Shown: one piece after another, positions 1 through 10,662 of the stretch
How the letters are laid out: each line of letters begins with the position of its first letter
Numbering within the stretch: position 1 is the stretch's first letter
Assembly (NCBI RefSeq): GCF_900207575.1
Contig: NZ_OAOQ01000012.1
Span: 1-64,000, forward strand
Source of the DNA: Cereibacter ovatus
GTDB lineage: Bacteria > Pseudomonadota > Alphaproteobacteria > Rhodobacterales > Rhodobacteraceae
Direction of reading: 5' to 3'
Length of the DNA: 64,000 bases
Position numbers and translations under genes: made by a program
The notes under the pieces: generated by a model
The model's input: the letters and a program-made list of their open reading frames with translations, nothing else
The model's database searches: none
Told to the model about the DNA's origin: nothing

Positions 1-210
1 GAGCCGATATGCATCAGGTCCGCCGTCGAAAACGACCAAACCGCCCGCATATCCCTTCATCATCATCAATGTCAAAGAGCAATGAAGACAAAAAGAAACA
101 AGCTCGCCAGTCTCCCAGCGATCCCGCCTCAATCCATCTCCAAATCCCAGAGCCAAACCGCAGCACCGCCGCAACCCAACCCCAAAAACCGTCGCCGTTC
201 CGCTTCGGTG
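1..210 (-). promoter_or_regulatory. rRNA operon leader (16S gene beyond left edge)
   Basis: This stretch is richer in A and T than its surroundings and holds no convincing gene. Read on the minus strand it carries a boxA-like antitermination element and resembles the leader between the rRNA promoter and 16S in Rhodobacterales as I remember it. Because msrQ lies upstream on the same strand, it must be the leader rather than the 16S-23S spacer. The 16S gene itself is outside the window, so the call is inference. Confidence 0.65.
70..81 (-). promoter_or_regulatory. boxA antitermination element
   Basis: The minus strand reads TGCTCTTTGACA, close to the bacterial boxA consensus TGCTCTTTAACA, which recruits NusB/NusE to the rRNA transcript. 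It lies about 130 nt downstream of the predicted promoter, a normal place for an rRNA leader boxA. Confidence 0.65.
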
Positions 211-216
211 AGCCGC

Positions 217-245
217 TATCTAGGGAACACACAAAAAACCCGCAA
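217..245 (-). promoter_or_regulatory. probable rRNA operon promoter
   Basis: On the minus strand a -35 box TTGCGG (245-240) and a -10 box TAGATA (222-217) are separated by exactly 17 bp. Transcription would begin near position 210 and run off the left edge. The T-rich spacer and the GCGGCTCACCG sequence just after the -10 box fit rRNA promoters of this lineage from memory. Confidence 0.6.
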
Positions 246-341
246 GAGGAAAACGCACCTGCGGCCCGATTTTTTTCCACTCGGTTCAAAAATTCCTACA
301 TATAGCCACCACGACACATAAAACACAAAATGTAGATCCAT

Positions 342-950
342 CTACCGGGATGCCCGCGCGGGACTTCCGATGGCCCGAACGGCCAGCAGGGCCAGCACCA
401 AACCCAGATAGACCATCGGCTCGACCGGCCAGGCCTTCACCAGAAGCAGGAAATGCAGGGCTGCAAGCAGCGCCACAAGGTAGGTCAGGCGGTGCAGCCG
501 GCCCCACGCCGCCGCCCCAAGGCTGCGAATCGCAAGGGTGTTCGAGGTCAGCGCCAAGGGACTCATCGCGACAAGGGCCGCCATGCCCAGCGTGATATAG
601 GGGCGCTTGGCGATGTCGGCGCCGATCTCGGCCCAGCGGAATTGCAGATCCAGCGTCACCCAGACCGCCAGATGCAGGCAGGCGTAAAGGAAGGCCAGCA
701 AGCCGACCGCGCGCCGGAACCGGATCAGATTCACCCCCGTCCAACGCCGCAGCGGCGTGATCGCAAGGCCCGCGACCAGAAACTGCAACGCAACCTCACC
801 CAGTCGGTGCTCGATCACCTTCACCGGATCGATCCCCAGCCCGCCGGTCACGGCCTGCGCCACAAGGATAGCCAGCGGCACCAACCCCAGAGCATACAGC
901 GCCCCGGTCGGCACCGGCCGAAGCGCCCCGTTGATGCGCTGCGCGATCAT
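342..950 (-). CDS. msrQ: MsrQ, heme-binding membrane subunit of methionine sulfoxide reductase
   Basis: This 202-residue integral membrane protein has about six hydrophobic helices and the histidine-bearing segments YACLHLAVWV and GRLHRLTYL that bind b-type heme in the YedZ/MsrQ family. It passes electrons from the respiratory chain to periplasmic MsrP, which repairs oxidised methionines in envelope proteins. Its ATG follows the msrP stop codon with no gap, so the two genes are translationally coupled in the order msrP-msrQ. Length and topology are normal for the family. Confidence 0.93.
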   Translation of the reverse strand: MIAQRINGALRPVPTGALYALGLVPLAILVAQAVTGGLGIDPVKVIEHRLGEVALQFLVAGLAITPLRRWTGVNLIRFRRAVGLLAFLYACLHLAVWVTLDLQFRWAEIGADIAKRPYITLGMAALVAMSPLALTSNTLAIRSLGAAAWGRLHRLTYLVALLAALHFLLLVKAWPVEPMVYLGLVLALLAVRAIGSPARASR

Positions 951-1841
951 TCAGAAGTCCACCGCCAGATCCTGCCCGGCATAAAGCGAGGCGACCTGAT
1001 CGGCATAGCCGTTGAAGGGCAGCGTATCGATCCGCGGCGCGAAGAACCCCGAACCGATCCGCCGTTCGCTGGCCTGACTCCAGCGGGGATGATCCACCGC
1101 CGGGTTCACATTGCTGTAAAAGCCATACTCGCGCGGATTGGCCATGTTCCAGCTGGTCTGCGGCATCTGATCGACAAGACGGATCTTCACGATGCTTTTG
1201 ATCGATTTGAAGCCATATTTCCATGGCACGACCAGACGCAGCGGCGCGCCGTTCTGCTTCGGCAGCGGGTCGTCATAAAGCCCGGTGGCCAGAATCGTCA
1301 GCGGGTGCAGCGCCTCGTCCAGCCGCAGCCCCTCGCGGTAGGGCCAGTCAAGGATCGCCTGCCGCTGGCCCGGCATCTCGTCGGGGCGCATCAGGGTCTC
1401 GAAGGCCACGAATCGGGCTGCGGGCTGAACGCCCACGCGATCCAGCAGGGTCCGCAACTCGAACCCGATCCAAGGCACCACCATCGACCAGGCTTCGACG
1501 CAGCGCAGGCGGTAGATCCGTTCTTCCAGCGCGACGCCCTTCAGGATGTCGTCCAGCGGATAGCTGCCGGGCCGGTCCACAAGGCCGCCGATCTCGACCG
1601 ACCACGGATCGATGGTCAGACCGCGGGCATGACGCGCGGGATCGGCCTTGTCAGTGCCAAATTCGTAAAAGTTGTTGTAGTTCGAGATTTCCTCGAACGT
1701 GTTCGGCTTCTCGTCGGTCGAGAAGCCCGCCGCAGACACCGGCCCGACCAGACCGATGGCCCCTGCCGCGGCGATGATCTGGCGTCGGTTCAGCCAGTCG
1801 GCCCTGGGCGTGACATCCGACCATCCAAGCTTGCGTTTCAT
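951..1841 (-). CDS. msrP: MsrP, periplasmic methionine sulfoxide reductase, molybdopterin subunit
   Basis: The 296-residue protein starts with a Tat signal: the twin arginine in [14 protein letters not shown] is followed by a hydrophobic stretch, consistent with export of a folded molybdenum enzyme. The segment [13 protein letters not shown] carries the cysteine that coordinates molybdenum in the sulfite oxidase fold. The start at MKRKLGW was chosen over an upstream ATG 10 codons earlier because it puts the twin arginine at a usual distance. It works with MsrQ, encoded directly downstream, to reduce protein-bound methionine sulfoxide in the periplasm. Confidence 0.93.
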   Translation of the reverse strand: MKRKLGWSDVTPRADWLNRRQIIAAAGAIGLVGPVSAAGFSTDEKPNTFEEISNYNNFYEFGTDKADPARHARGLTIDPWSVEIGGLVDRPGSYPLDDILKGVALEERIYRLRCVEAWSMVVPWIGFELRTLLDRVGVQPAARFVAFETLMRPDEMPGQRQAILDWPYREGLRLDEALHPLTILATGLYDDPLPKQNGAPLRLVVPWKYGFKSIKSIVKIRLVDQMPQTSWNMANPREYGFYSNVNPAVDHPRWSQASERRIGSGFFAPRIDTLPFNGYADQVASLYAGQDLAVDF

Positions 1842-1932
1842 GCGATCCCCCGGCTTTCGGCAAAGGTGCACCTTGGGCGGCGCAAGTCAAAGCCTCTGGC
1901 GATCACGATCCCGGGACAGCCGGGCACCAAGA

Positions 1933-1956
1933 GGCCCGCCCCCGGAAGGGCGGGCC
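1933..1956 (-). terminator. hairpin downstream of clpB
   Basis: A 9-bp stem (GGCCCGCCC at 1933-1941 with GGGCGGGCC at 1948-1956) closes a 6-nt loop just after the clpB stop codon. On the minus strand it is followed by CTCTTGG rather than a clean T-run, so intrinsic termination may be weak. Confidence 0.45.
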
Positions 1957-1963
1957 CCATGGC

Positions 1964-4576
<2,613 letters not shown>

Positions 4577-4715
4577 CGGTCACTCCTCTCACAAAGCCCC
4601 CGGCGATCCCGCCCGACTGTCGGCACGGCCCTTCCCGGGTCTTGCCATTCAGGTGGTCGCGCCTGCGATGAAATTCAAGGATGCCGAGTCGCTCAAGCCC
4701 CGCTGTCGTGGCGTG

Positions 4716-5633
4716 TCAGCCGAACGCCTGCCAGCCCGCCAGCGCCGCCCCGGCCAATCCCGGCTCGGCCAATCCCGGCTTGGCCAGTCCCGGCTTGGCC
4801 TGCGCGGCGGGCAGCAGCAAGGCCGCGGGCGCAGGCCGCAGCACACGCCGGCGCACCGCCAGATCCAGCGCGGCGACCAGCGCATGGTCATTGGCGAGCC
4901 CCCCTCCCACCGGCACGACCGAGGCGCCCACCACATTCAGCACCATCGCCAACGGCCCGGCAAGCAGGTCAAGCCAGACCTCGACCGTTTCACGGGCCGC
5001 AGGCTCACCCTCATGCCATCCGGCCAGGATCTGCAGGCTTGTCGCCGTGCGCCCGGACAGATGCCGGTGCAACCGTTCGATCCCCCGCGCGCCGCCGACC
5101 GTGTCGATACAGCCGCGCTGACCGCAGCCGCAGGCGAAATGCGGCACATCCCGCCCAAGGGGCCGCTGATCCAGCACCGGCCCATGCCCCCACTCGCCCG
5201 CAAAGCCGCCCGCACCGGCGACAAGTCGGCCGTCGATCACCAACCCGCCGCCGACACCACTGCCCAGAATGACGCCAAAGACATTGCGATGGCCGCGGCC
5301 GACGCCTTCCAGCGCCTCGGCCAGCGTGAAACAATCGGCGTCGTTGCCGATCCAGACCGGCAGGCCCAGCACCTGACGCAGATCCGCGCCCACCGCGCGC
5401 CCGTTCACCGCCGGCAGGTTGGCCGCGACAAGGCGGCCGTCGGCCGGGTCCACCACGCCGGCAATCGAGATCGCGACCGCGCTTGCCGCTTTCGGCAGCA
5501 GGCCAGCCACGGCGGTGGCGAAGTCTGGAAACGTCACGGGCATCGGCGCTTCGCCGCAAGGCGTCAGCCGGCCGGGGGCCGGGGCGCAAGCGGCGCGGAT
5601 GCGCGATCCGCCGATATCGAAGGCGACAAGCAT
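4716..5633 (-). CDS. ROK-family sugar kinase
   Basis: The 305-residue protein begins with the ATP-binding motif FDIGGSRIRAA. It has the ROK GNDAD catalytic motif, the glycine-rich GVILGSGVGGG, and a zinc site GHGPVLDQ...CGCGQRGCID. ROK kinases phosphorylate glucose, fructose, N-acetylglucosamine or N-acetylmannosamine; the substrate cannot be read from the sequence. The start MLVAFDIGG was preferred over an ATG 29 codons upstream, which adds an Arg-rich tail. The C terminus is odd: a 15-bp tandem repeat encodes AKPGLAKPGLAEPGLAG, absent from ordinary ROK kinases. Confidence 0.88.
   Translation of the reverse strand: MLVAFDIGGSRIRAACAPAPGRLTPCGEAPMPVTFPDFATAVAGLLPKAASAVAISIAGVVDPADGRLVAANLPAVNGRAVGADLRQVLGLPVWIGNDADCFTLAEALEGVGRGHRNVFGVILGSGVGGGLVIDGRLVAGAGGFAGEWGHGPVLDQRPLGRDVPHFACGCGQRGCIDTVGGARGIERLHRHLSGRTATSLQILAGWHEGEPAARETVEVWLDLLAGPLAMVLNVVGASVVPVGGGLANDHALVAALDLAVRRRVLRPAPAALLLPAAQAKPGLAKPGLAEPGLAGAALAGWQAFG
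4752..4800. repeat. 15-bp tandem repeat, 3.3 copies, inside the ROK kinase
   Basis: Three near-identical 15-bp units start at 4752, 4767 and 4782 (GGCCAATCCCGGCTC and single-base variants), followed by a partial GGCC. The unit is a multiple of three, so copy-number change would lengthen or shorten the protein tail without a frameshift. Confidence 0.9.
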
Positions 5634-5698
5634 ACCCCCTGATAGCAGCCAAGGGCCGCGCGCGGAATCCCCGGCTTGACAGCGGCCCTGCCCCGCCT

Positions 5699-5792
5699 CA
5701 TCACCCGCCCGACCGCGCAAACGAGGACGGCTTGTCCCTCACCTCGCGCGCGCGCCCGAGACCCATCACCCGCGCAATCGCGCAAAGGAGGA
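5699..5792. repeat. imperfect 29-bp direct repeat before pyrF
   Basis: The segments 5699-5727 and 5764-5792 match at 25 of 29 positions (both begin CATCACCCGC and contain CGCGCAAA). The second copy supplies the pyrF Shine-Dalgarno sequence AGGAGG. The first has the degenerate equivalent ACGAGGA. Confidence 0.75.
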
Positions 5793-5796
5793 ACCC

Positions 5797-6495
5797 ATGG
5801 CCGACGACCGCCTGATCGTGGCACTTGATGTGCCCAATGTCGTGCAGGGGCTGGATCTTGCGCAGCGGCTGGGCGACTCGGTCTCGTTCTACAAGATCGG
5901 GCTGGGGATGCTGACGGGCGGCGGCCTTGCCCTTGCGAACGAGCTGAAGCAAGAGCACGGCAAGCGAATTTTCCTGGACATGAAGCTGTTCGACATCGGC
6001 GCCACCATCGAGGCGGCGGTGCGCGGCTTTTCGCGGTTCGAGATCGACTTTCTGACCGTTCACGGCGATCCGCAGGTGGTGCGCGCCGCGGCCGAAGGGC
6101 GGGCCGGCAGCGGGCTGAAGGTGCTTGCGGTGACAGTTCTGACCTCGCTTGACCGGGCGGATCTGGATGCAAACCTGATCCGGGCCGGAGACGTGGCCGA
6201 AATCACGCTGGAGCGTGCGGCCCGCGCGCTGGAGGCGGGCGCCGACGGCGTGATCGCCAGCCCGCAAGAGGCGGCCGCGATCCGGGCACTGCCGCAGGCG
6301 GCGGGCCGGCTGATCGTGACACCCGGCGTCCGCCCCGCAGGCGCGGCGCATGGCGACCAGAAGCGGGTGGCCACGCCCGCGCAGGCGATCGGAAGCGGCG
6401 CGGATCATATCGTGGTGGGCCGGCCGATCTGGCAGGCCGCCGATCCGCGGGCCGCGGCGCTTGCCATTCAGGCAGAGCTTGCGGCCCGCGGCTGA
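5797..6495 (+). CDS. pyrF: PyrF, orotidine 5'-phosphate decarboxylase
   Basis: This 232-residue TIM-barrel enzyme decarboxylates OMP to UMP, the last step of pyrimidine synthesis. The N-terminal strand LIVALDVPN and the catalytic FLDMKLFDI segment (Lys plus Asp residues) are intact, as are the phosphate-binding TPGVRPAG and HIVVGRPI segments. An AGGAGG sequence 5 nt before the ATG fixes the start. It is divergent from the sugar kinase, and no partner pyrimidine gene is adjacent. Confidence 0.97.
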   Translation: MADDRLIVALDVPNVVQGLDLAQRLGDSVSFYKIGLGMLTGGGLALANELKQEHGKRIFLDMKLFDIGATIEAAVRGFSRFEIDFLTVHGDPQVVRAAAEGRAGSGLKVLAVTVLTSLDRADLDANLIRAGDVAEITLERAARALEAGADGVIASPQEAAAIRALPQAAGRLIVTPGVRPAGAAHGDQKRVATPAQAIGSGADHIVVGRPIWQAADPRAAALAIQAELAARG

Positions 6496-6499
6496 AGCG

Positions 6500-6877
6500 T
6501 CAGTCGGCCGGCGACGGCAGAGCGTCGGGCGCAGTCGCGTCCGGGGTTGAGGTTCCGGCCCTCGGATCTGTCACGGTGTCCGGGATTGCGGTTCCGGGGG
6601 CGGGGTCCATCACGGCGGGGGGCGTGACGGTGTCGGGCGCAGCCGTCGGGGCGGACTCGGGGGGTGCGGTGCTTTCGGTTGCCGAAGGTGCCGTCTGGAT
6701 GGCGGCATCGTCATCCACCGCTGATCCGCCAAAGACGAACCACAGCACCAGCGCCACGACCGCAATGGCGCCAATGACATACCACATCGTATTTGATCCG
6801 CGTTTGGTCGCCACGGTCCGGTCAGCAAGGGTCCGGGGCGGCGGGGTCGGCCCCGGGTCGCGTCGATAATCTGACAT
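6500..6877 (-). CDS. hypothetical single-pass membrane protein with Pro/Thr/Ala-rich tail
   Basis: This 125-residue protein has a charged cytoplasmic start (MSDYRRDPGPTPPPRT), one transmembrane helix (WYVIGAIAVVALVLWFVFGG, about residues 32-51), and a low-complexity C-terminal half rich in Pro, Thr, Ala and Asp with repeated TVT and PDT words. The tail probably lies outside the membrane. It is convergent with pyrF, leaving only 4 bp between the stop codons. A good ribosome binding site, GGAGGATCTG, precedes the ATG. Function is unknown. Confidence 0.7.
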   Translation of the reverse strand: MSDYRRDPGPTPPPRTLADRTVATKRGSNTMWYVIGAIAVVALVLWFVFGGSAVDDDAAIQTAPSATESTAPPESAPTAAPDTVTPPAVMDPAPGTAIPDTVTDPRAGTSTPDATAPDALPSPAD

Positions 6878-6977
6878 CAGATCCTCCTTCCTCTTGTTGC
6901 CAAGGGAACGAAGTCCGATCCGCCGGGTTCCTCACCCTCCACGGCCGGGCGGCGGAATGCCGCCAGACCCGGGCATG

Positions 6978-7247
6978 TCAGTTGTCGTTGATGTCCCGGT
7001 TCCAGATCTTCACCGAGCCACCCGGAAGCCCGAAGACCTTCCGCATCGCGACCCACGCCCCCAGCGACACCAGCGCAAAGATCACCAGAAGCGCCGGCAA
7101 CCCCGCCTTGATCCCCAGCCAGAGCAACACGCCGGTGGTCACGCTGCCCACCGCGAATCCGAGGAACAGAAAGCCGGGCAGCACCAGTTCGGCCATGCCG
7201 ATCAGCAGGCCCGCGACGATCCACACCCACCAGACGGTCCAGATCAT
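6978..7247 (-). CDS. NfeD-like membrane protein
   Basis: The 89-residue protein has hydrophobic segments over its first 70 residues (WWVWIVAGLLIGMAELVLPG, then two more) and a short hydrophilic tail, matching the short NfeD/YbbK type. Its ATG overlaps the stop codon of the upstream SPFH gene (ATGA, 7244-7247). SPFH and NfeD proteins are a recurrent pair that forms membrane microdomain complexes. The C-terminal OB-fold of longer NfeD proteins is largely absent. Confidence 0.88.
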   Translation of the reverse strand: MIWTVWWVWIVAGLLIGMAELVLPGFLFLGFAVGSVTTGVLLWLGIKAGLPALLVIFALVSLGAWVAMRKVFGLPGGSVKIWNRDINDN

Positions 7248-8125
7248 GGCTTGCCCTTCAACATGCGGAAGGCGTCGCCAAAGGCGTCCATCGCTGCCGC
7301 CGGAACCAGAATCACCTGCTTGCCCTCGCCCTTGCCGACCGCGGTCAGCGCCTCGACCTGTTTCAGCGCCACCTGATACTGCGCCGCTTCAAGCCCGTTG
7401 TCCCGGATCGCCCCGGAAATGACGCCGGTGGCATAGGCCTCGGCATCGGCCAGCACGCGGCGGGCCTTCGCCTCTTGCTCGGCAGCGTAAAGCTCGGCGT
7501 CGGCGTTCAGTTCCACCGCGCGCTTGCGGCCCTCGGCCTCGGTCACCAGTGCCCGGCGGGCGCGCTCGGCGTTCAACTGCTGAAGCATCGCCGCACGGGT
7601 GGCATCGTCAAGGTTGACATCCAGCACCTCGGCCCGCGTCACCTCGATCCCCCAGTCGTCCACCATCGCGGCGACCTGCTCGCGCACCTTGGCAATCAGA
7701 TCGGCACGGTTCGACTGCACCTGATCCAGTTCCAGCTTGCCGATCTCGCTTCGGACGATGCCGGCGACGGTTGTGGCAATGGCGGCATCGACATCGCGAA
7801 TCCGGTAGACGGTCTTTTCCGGTTCGGTGATGCGGTAGAACACGCTGGTTTCCACCTTTACCAACACGTTGTCGGCGGTGATCGCGTCCTGCATCGCGTT
7901 GGGCAGCTGCCGTTCAAGGATCGAAATCCTGTGCGCCACCACGTCAAGGAAGGGCACGACGAAGTTGATCCCCGGCCCCAGAACCGCACGCAGGCGGCCG
8001 AACCGTTCCACCACATGTTTCTCGGACTGCGGCACGATCCGCACGCCAAGAAAGATGCACAGGATCAGAAAGGCCGCCAGCGCCAGCAGGACGGCATTGC
8101 CGCCGATGAAATCCGTAGGCTCCAT
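7244..8125 (-). CDS. SPFH/Band 7 protein (QmcA/stomatin-like)
   Basis: This 293-residue protein has an N-terminal membrane anchor (about 8-28), then an SPFH domain with the typical VPQSEKHVVERFGR and PFLDVVAHRISILERQ segments. An Ala/Glu-rich coiled coil follows at about 180-250 (RARRALVTEAEGRKRAVE). Such proteins oligomerise on the inner membrane and modulate proteases or organise microdomains. It is encoded just before its usual NfeD partner, with overlapping codons. Confidence 0.92.
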   Translation of the reverse strand: MEPTDFIGGNAVLLALAAFLILCIFLGVRIVPQSEKHVVERFGRLRAVLGPGINFVVPFLDVVAHRISILERQLPNAMQDAITADNVLVKVETSVFYRITEPEKTVYRIRDVDAAIATTVAGIVRSEIGKLELDQVQSNRADLIAKVREQVAAMVDDWGIEVTRAEVLDVNLDDATRAAMLQQLNAERARRALVTEAEGRKRAVELNADAELYAAEQEAKARRVLADAEAYATGVISGAIRDNGLEAAQYQVALKQVEALTAVGKGEGKQVILVPAAAMDAFGDAFRMLKGKP

Positions 8126-8250
8126 GTCTTTCCCCTTGCTCTTGTCCGCCCTTGATGCCGCGAAGGCCGGCGCGGCGCAAGAATGGCGGCAAATCCTGAA
8201 GAAATGCCTGACGGCTACCCGACCGCCCCGGCAGCGGCTATGATCGCGCC

Positions 8251-9504
8251 ATGCCCGCGCTGTGCAAAGACTGCCTTGCCATGTTCGACGGCGGCCACCG
8301 CTGCCCTGTCTGCCGTTCGCCGCGCGTGGCGGCCCACCCGGACCTGTTCGCGCTGTCCATCGCGCATATGGATTGCGACGCCTTTTACGCCAGCGTCGAG
8401 AAACGCGACGATCCCTCGATCCGCGACCGGCCGGTGATCGTCGGCGGCGGCACGCGGGGCGTGGTATCGACCTGCTGCTATATCGCGCGCATCTTTGGCG
8501 TGCGTTCGGCGATGCCGATGTTTCAGGCGCTGAAACTGTGCCCCGAGGCCGTGGTGGTGAGGCCGCGGATGGAAGTTTATGCCGCCGTCTCGCGGCAGGT
8601 GCGCGCGATGATGGAGGCGATGACCCCCGCGATCGAGCCGCTGTCGCTGGACGAGGCGTTTCTGGACCTGTCGGGCACCGCGCGCCTGCATGGCGCCCCG
8701 CCCGCGGTGATGCTGGCGCGGCTGCTGCGCCGGATGGAGACAGAACTGGGGATCAGCGGCTCGGTCGGGTTGTCGCACAACAAGTTTCTGGCCAAGATCG
8801 CCTCGGATCTCGACAAGCCGCGGGGGTTTTCGGTGATCGGGCGGGCCGAGACGGCGGATTTCCTGCGCGACAAGCCGGCTCGCATCATCTGGGGCGTCGG
8901 CTCCGCAACCCAAGGCGCGCTGGAACGGGCCGGCATCCGCACCATTGCCGATCTGTTGCGCTGGGACCGGCAGGATCTGGTGGCCCGCTTTGGCCAGACC
9001 GGCGAGCGGCTGTGGCATCTGGCCCGCGGCGAGGATGCCCGGCCCGTCCAGCGCGATCACACGGTGAAGTCGATCTCGAAAGAGACGACATTCCATGACG
9101 ATACCGCCGATCCCGATATTCTTGACGGCCATCTGTGGCGGCTGGCCGAACAGGTGTCGGACCGATCGAAGGCCAGGGGCCTTGCCGGGCGAACGGTGAC
9201 GTTGAAGCTGAAACGGGCGGATTTCGCGCAGATCACCCGCCGTCATGCGCTGGCCGAGCCGACACAATCGGCCGACCGGCTTTACCGCGAGGCCCGTGCG
9301 CTGTTCGACGCCGCAGGCGCGCGGGGGCCGTTCCGGCTGATCGGTGTGGGCCTGGCGGATCTGGCGCCGGCGGGGGCGGCCGATCTGACACAGGATCTGC
9401 TGGACCCGGGGGCGGCGCGGCGGATGGCGGCGGAACGTGCGACCGATGCGATCCGCGCCCGGTTCGGGCGGGATGCGATCATCAAGGGCCGGTCGTTGCG
9501 CTGA
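8251..9504 (+). CDS. dinB: DNA polymerase IV (Y family) with N-terminal zinc knuckle
   Basis: This 417-residue translesion polymerase has palm motif I (MDCDAFYASVE) and the catalytic LSLDEAFLDLS (motif III), then thumb and little-finger domains. Ahead of the polymerase (residues 1-30) lie two CxxC pairs, CKDC and CPVC, that would form a small zinc ribbon absent from E. coli DinB. From memory this extension occurs in other rhodobacterial DinB proteins. The gene is divergent from the SPFH gene. No LexA-type GTTC-N7-GTTC box was found in the 125-bp gap. Confidence 0.94.
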   Translation: MPALCKDCLAMFDGGHRCPVCRSPRVAAHPDLFALSIAHMDCDAFYASVEKRDDPSIRDRPVIVGGGTRGVVSTCCYIARIFGVRSAMPMFQALKLCPEAVVVRPRMEVYAAVSRQVRAMMEAMTPAIEPLSLDEAFLDLSGTARLHGAPPAVMLARLLRRMETELGISGSVGLSHNKFLAKIASDLDKPRGFSVIGRAETADFLRDKPARIIWGVGSATQGALERAGIRTIADLLRWDRQDLVARFGQTGERLWHLARGEDARPVQRDHTVKSISKETTFHDDTADPDILDGHLWRLAEQVSDRSKARGLAGRTVTLKLKRADFAQITRRHALAEPTQSADRLYREARALFDAAGARGPFRLIGVGLADLAPAGAADLTQDLLDPGAARRMAAERATDAIRARFGRDAIIKGRSLR

Positions 9505-10365
9505 TCACTCGGCCGCAAGCGGCAAGGCCCGGCGCCCGATGCCGGCGATTTCGGCCACCACGCCGGACATCAGCGCCGCAAAGGCGGCAAAGCCGGCGCT
9601 GCGCTCGATCCGGGCCTCGTTCATGTAAAGCGAGCGGTCGACCTCGATCTGCACCACATGCTGATTGCGCAGGGGGCGGCCATAAGCCTGCGCGATATAG
9701 GCGCCCGCGAAGGGGGCGTTGCGCACGACCCGCAGACCGGCATCGACAAAGGCCGTCTCGATCCGGTCGACCACTGCCCGCCCCGCCGCGGCACCGAATC
9801 GGTCGCCCAGAACCACCTCGGGCGTGGGCTGGCCCGGACGGGCGTGGGTTTCGATCGCCTCATGCGGCATCGAATGGCAGTCGACCAGAACCGCTTGCCC
9901 GAACAGCCGCATGCTTTCCTCGATCAGGTCGCGCAGCGCATGGTGATAGGGGGTCCAGTAGCGCGCGATCCGGCCTTCGGCCTCGTGCAGCGACATCTTG
10001 CCCCGGTAGATCGCCCGCCCGTTGGCGACGACGCGGGGAATCACCCCCAGCCCGGAACTGATCCGCGGATTGTGCGCCGCACGAGAGACGCCCTCGATCA
10101 GCGCGGGGTCAAGCTCGTCCGCGGCGCGGTTCATGTCGACATAGGCCCGCGGCACCCGCGCGGCCAGAAGGGGCGCCCCGGCAGCAGGGGCCGAGGCGAA
10201 AAGCTCGTCCACGAAGGCGTCTTCCGACGACCGCATCATGCGTTCATCAAGAATCGTTCGCCCCAACAGAGACGACGGATAATCCCGCCCGCTGTGAGGC
10301 GAGGAGAAGATCACCGAAGTGTCACGCCGCTGCGGGCGGGTCAGCGTATAGGCGTCCGATGTCAT
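9505..10365 (-). CDS. N-formylglutamate amidohydrolase family protein
   Basis: The 286-residue protein shows the N-formylglutamate amidohydrolase pattern: an SSPHSGRDYP zinc-ligand region near the N terminus, DMNRAADELD, a LVDCHSMPHE metal and catalytic motif, and VQIEVDRSLYMNEA near the C terminus. The enzyme hydrolyses N-formyl-L-glutamate, the last step of one histidine degradation route, but no hut gene is adjacent and the substrate is unproven. The start MTSDAYT was chosen over an ATG 11 codons upstream. It ends next to the convergent dinB stop codon. Confidence 0.88.
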   Translation of the reverse strand: MTSDAYTLTRPQRRDTSVIFSSPHSGRDYPSSLLGRTILDERMMRSSEDAFVDELFASAPAAGAPLLAARVPRAYVDMNRAADELDPALIEGVSRAAHNPRISSGLGVIPRVVANGRAIYRGKMSLHEAEGRIARYWTPYHHALRDLIEESMRLFGQAVLVDCHSMPHEAIETHARPGQPTPEVVLGDRFGAAAGRAVVDRIETAFVDAGLRVVRNAPFAGAYIAQAYGRPLRNQHVVQIEVDRSLYMNEARIERSAGFAAFAALMSGVVAEIAGIGRRALPLAAE

Positions 10366-10419
10366 GGGTCTCCCTTCACCCGCCCGACTGTGCTTCATTT
10401 TCCGGCGTGTCGAAACCCC

Positions 10420-10448
10420 TTGAACAGCCCGCCGACTCTATTTATAGA
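10420..10448 (+). promoter_or_regulatory. promoter of tRNA-Val
   Basis: A -35 box TTGAAC (10420-10425) and a -10 box TATAGA (10443-10448) are separated by 17 bp, close to sigma-70 consensus. The predicted start is about 60 nt before the mature tRNA 5' end. Confidence 0.65.
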
Positions 10449-10517
10449 GCCCCCACCGACGCGGAACGAACCGCGCCATGGCCTTCGGGTCGGCGGCGGT
10501 CGGAACCCTGTCACAGT

Positions 10518-10592
10518 GGGCGGTTAGCTCAGCGGTAGAGCACTACGTTGACATCGTAGTGGTCACTGGTTCGATCCCAGTACCGCCCACCA
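10518..10592 (+). tRNA. tRNA-Val (anticodon GAC)
   Basis: A complete cloverleaf is visible. The acceptor arm GGGCGGT pairs with ACCGCCC, the D-arm contains AGCTCAGCGGTAGAGC, the anticodon stem CTACG/CGTAG encloses loop TTGACAT (anticodon GAC, reading GUC/GUU), and the T-loop is GGTTCGATCCC. The 3' CCA is encoded. A T-run terminator follows 8 nt later. Confidence 0.97.
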
Positions 10593-10599
10593 TTTCACC

Positions 10600-10627
10600 G
10601 CCCCCGGCTTCGGGGGCATCGTTTTTT
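10600..10627 (+). terminator. intrinsic terminator after tRNA-Val
   Basis: The stem GCCCCCG/CGGGGGC (7 bp, loop GCTT) is followed by ATCG and six T residues. It separates the tRNA from rpmJ. Confidence 0.8.
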
Positions 10628-10662
10628 CAAGGCGCACGCGCGCCGCGAAAGGGAGAAGAGAG

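Noticed and set aside
9-305. 98-residue frame on the plus strand and 91-residue frame on the minus strand
   Set aside because: Both overlap the rRNA promoter and boxA leader, have no ribosome binding site, and resemble no protein family.
4577-4715. Heat-shock (sigma-32) promoter before clpB
   Set aside because: CTTGAA is present on the minus strand, but no -10 element at a fitting distance could be recognised.
8126-8250. Expected SOS box before dinB
   Set aside because: No GTTC-N7-GTTC sequence was found in the intergenic region, so SOS control cannot be claimed.
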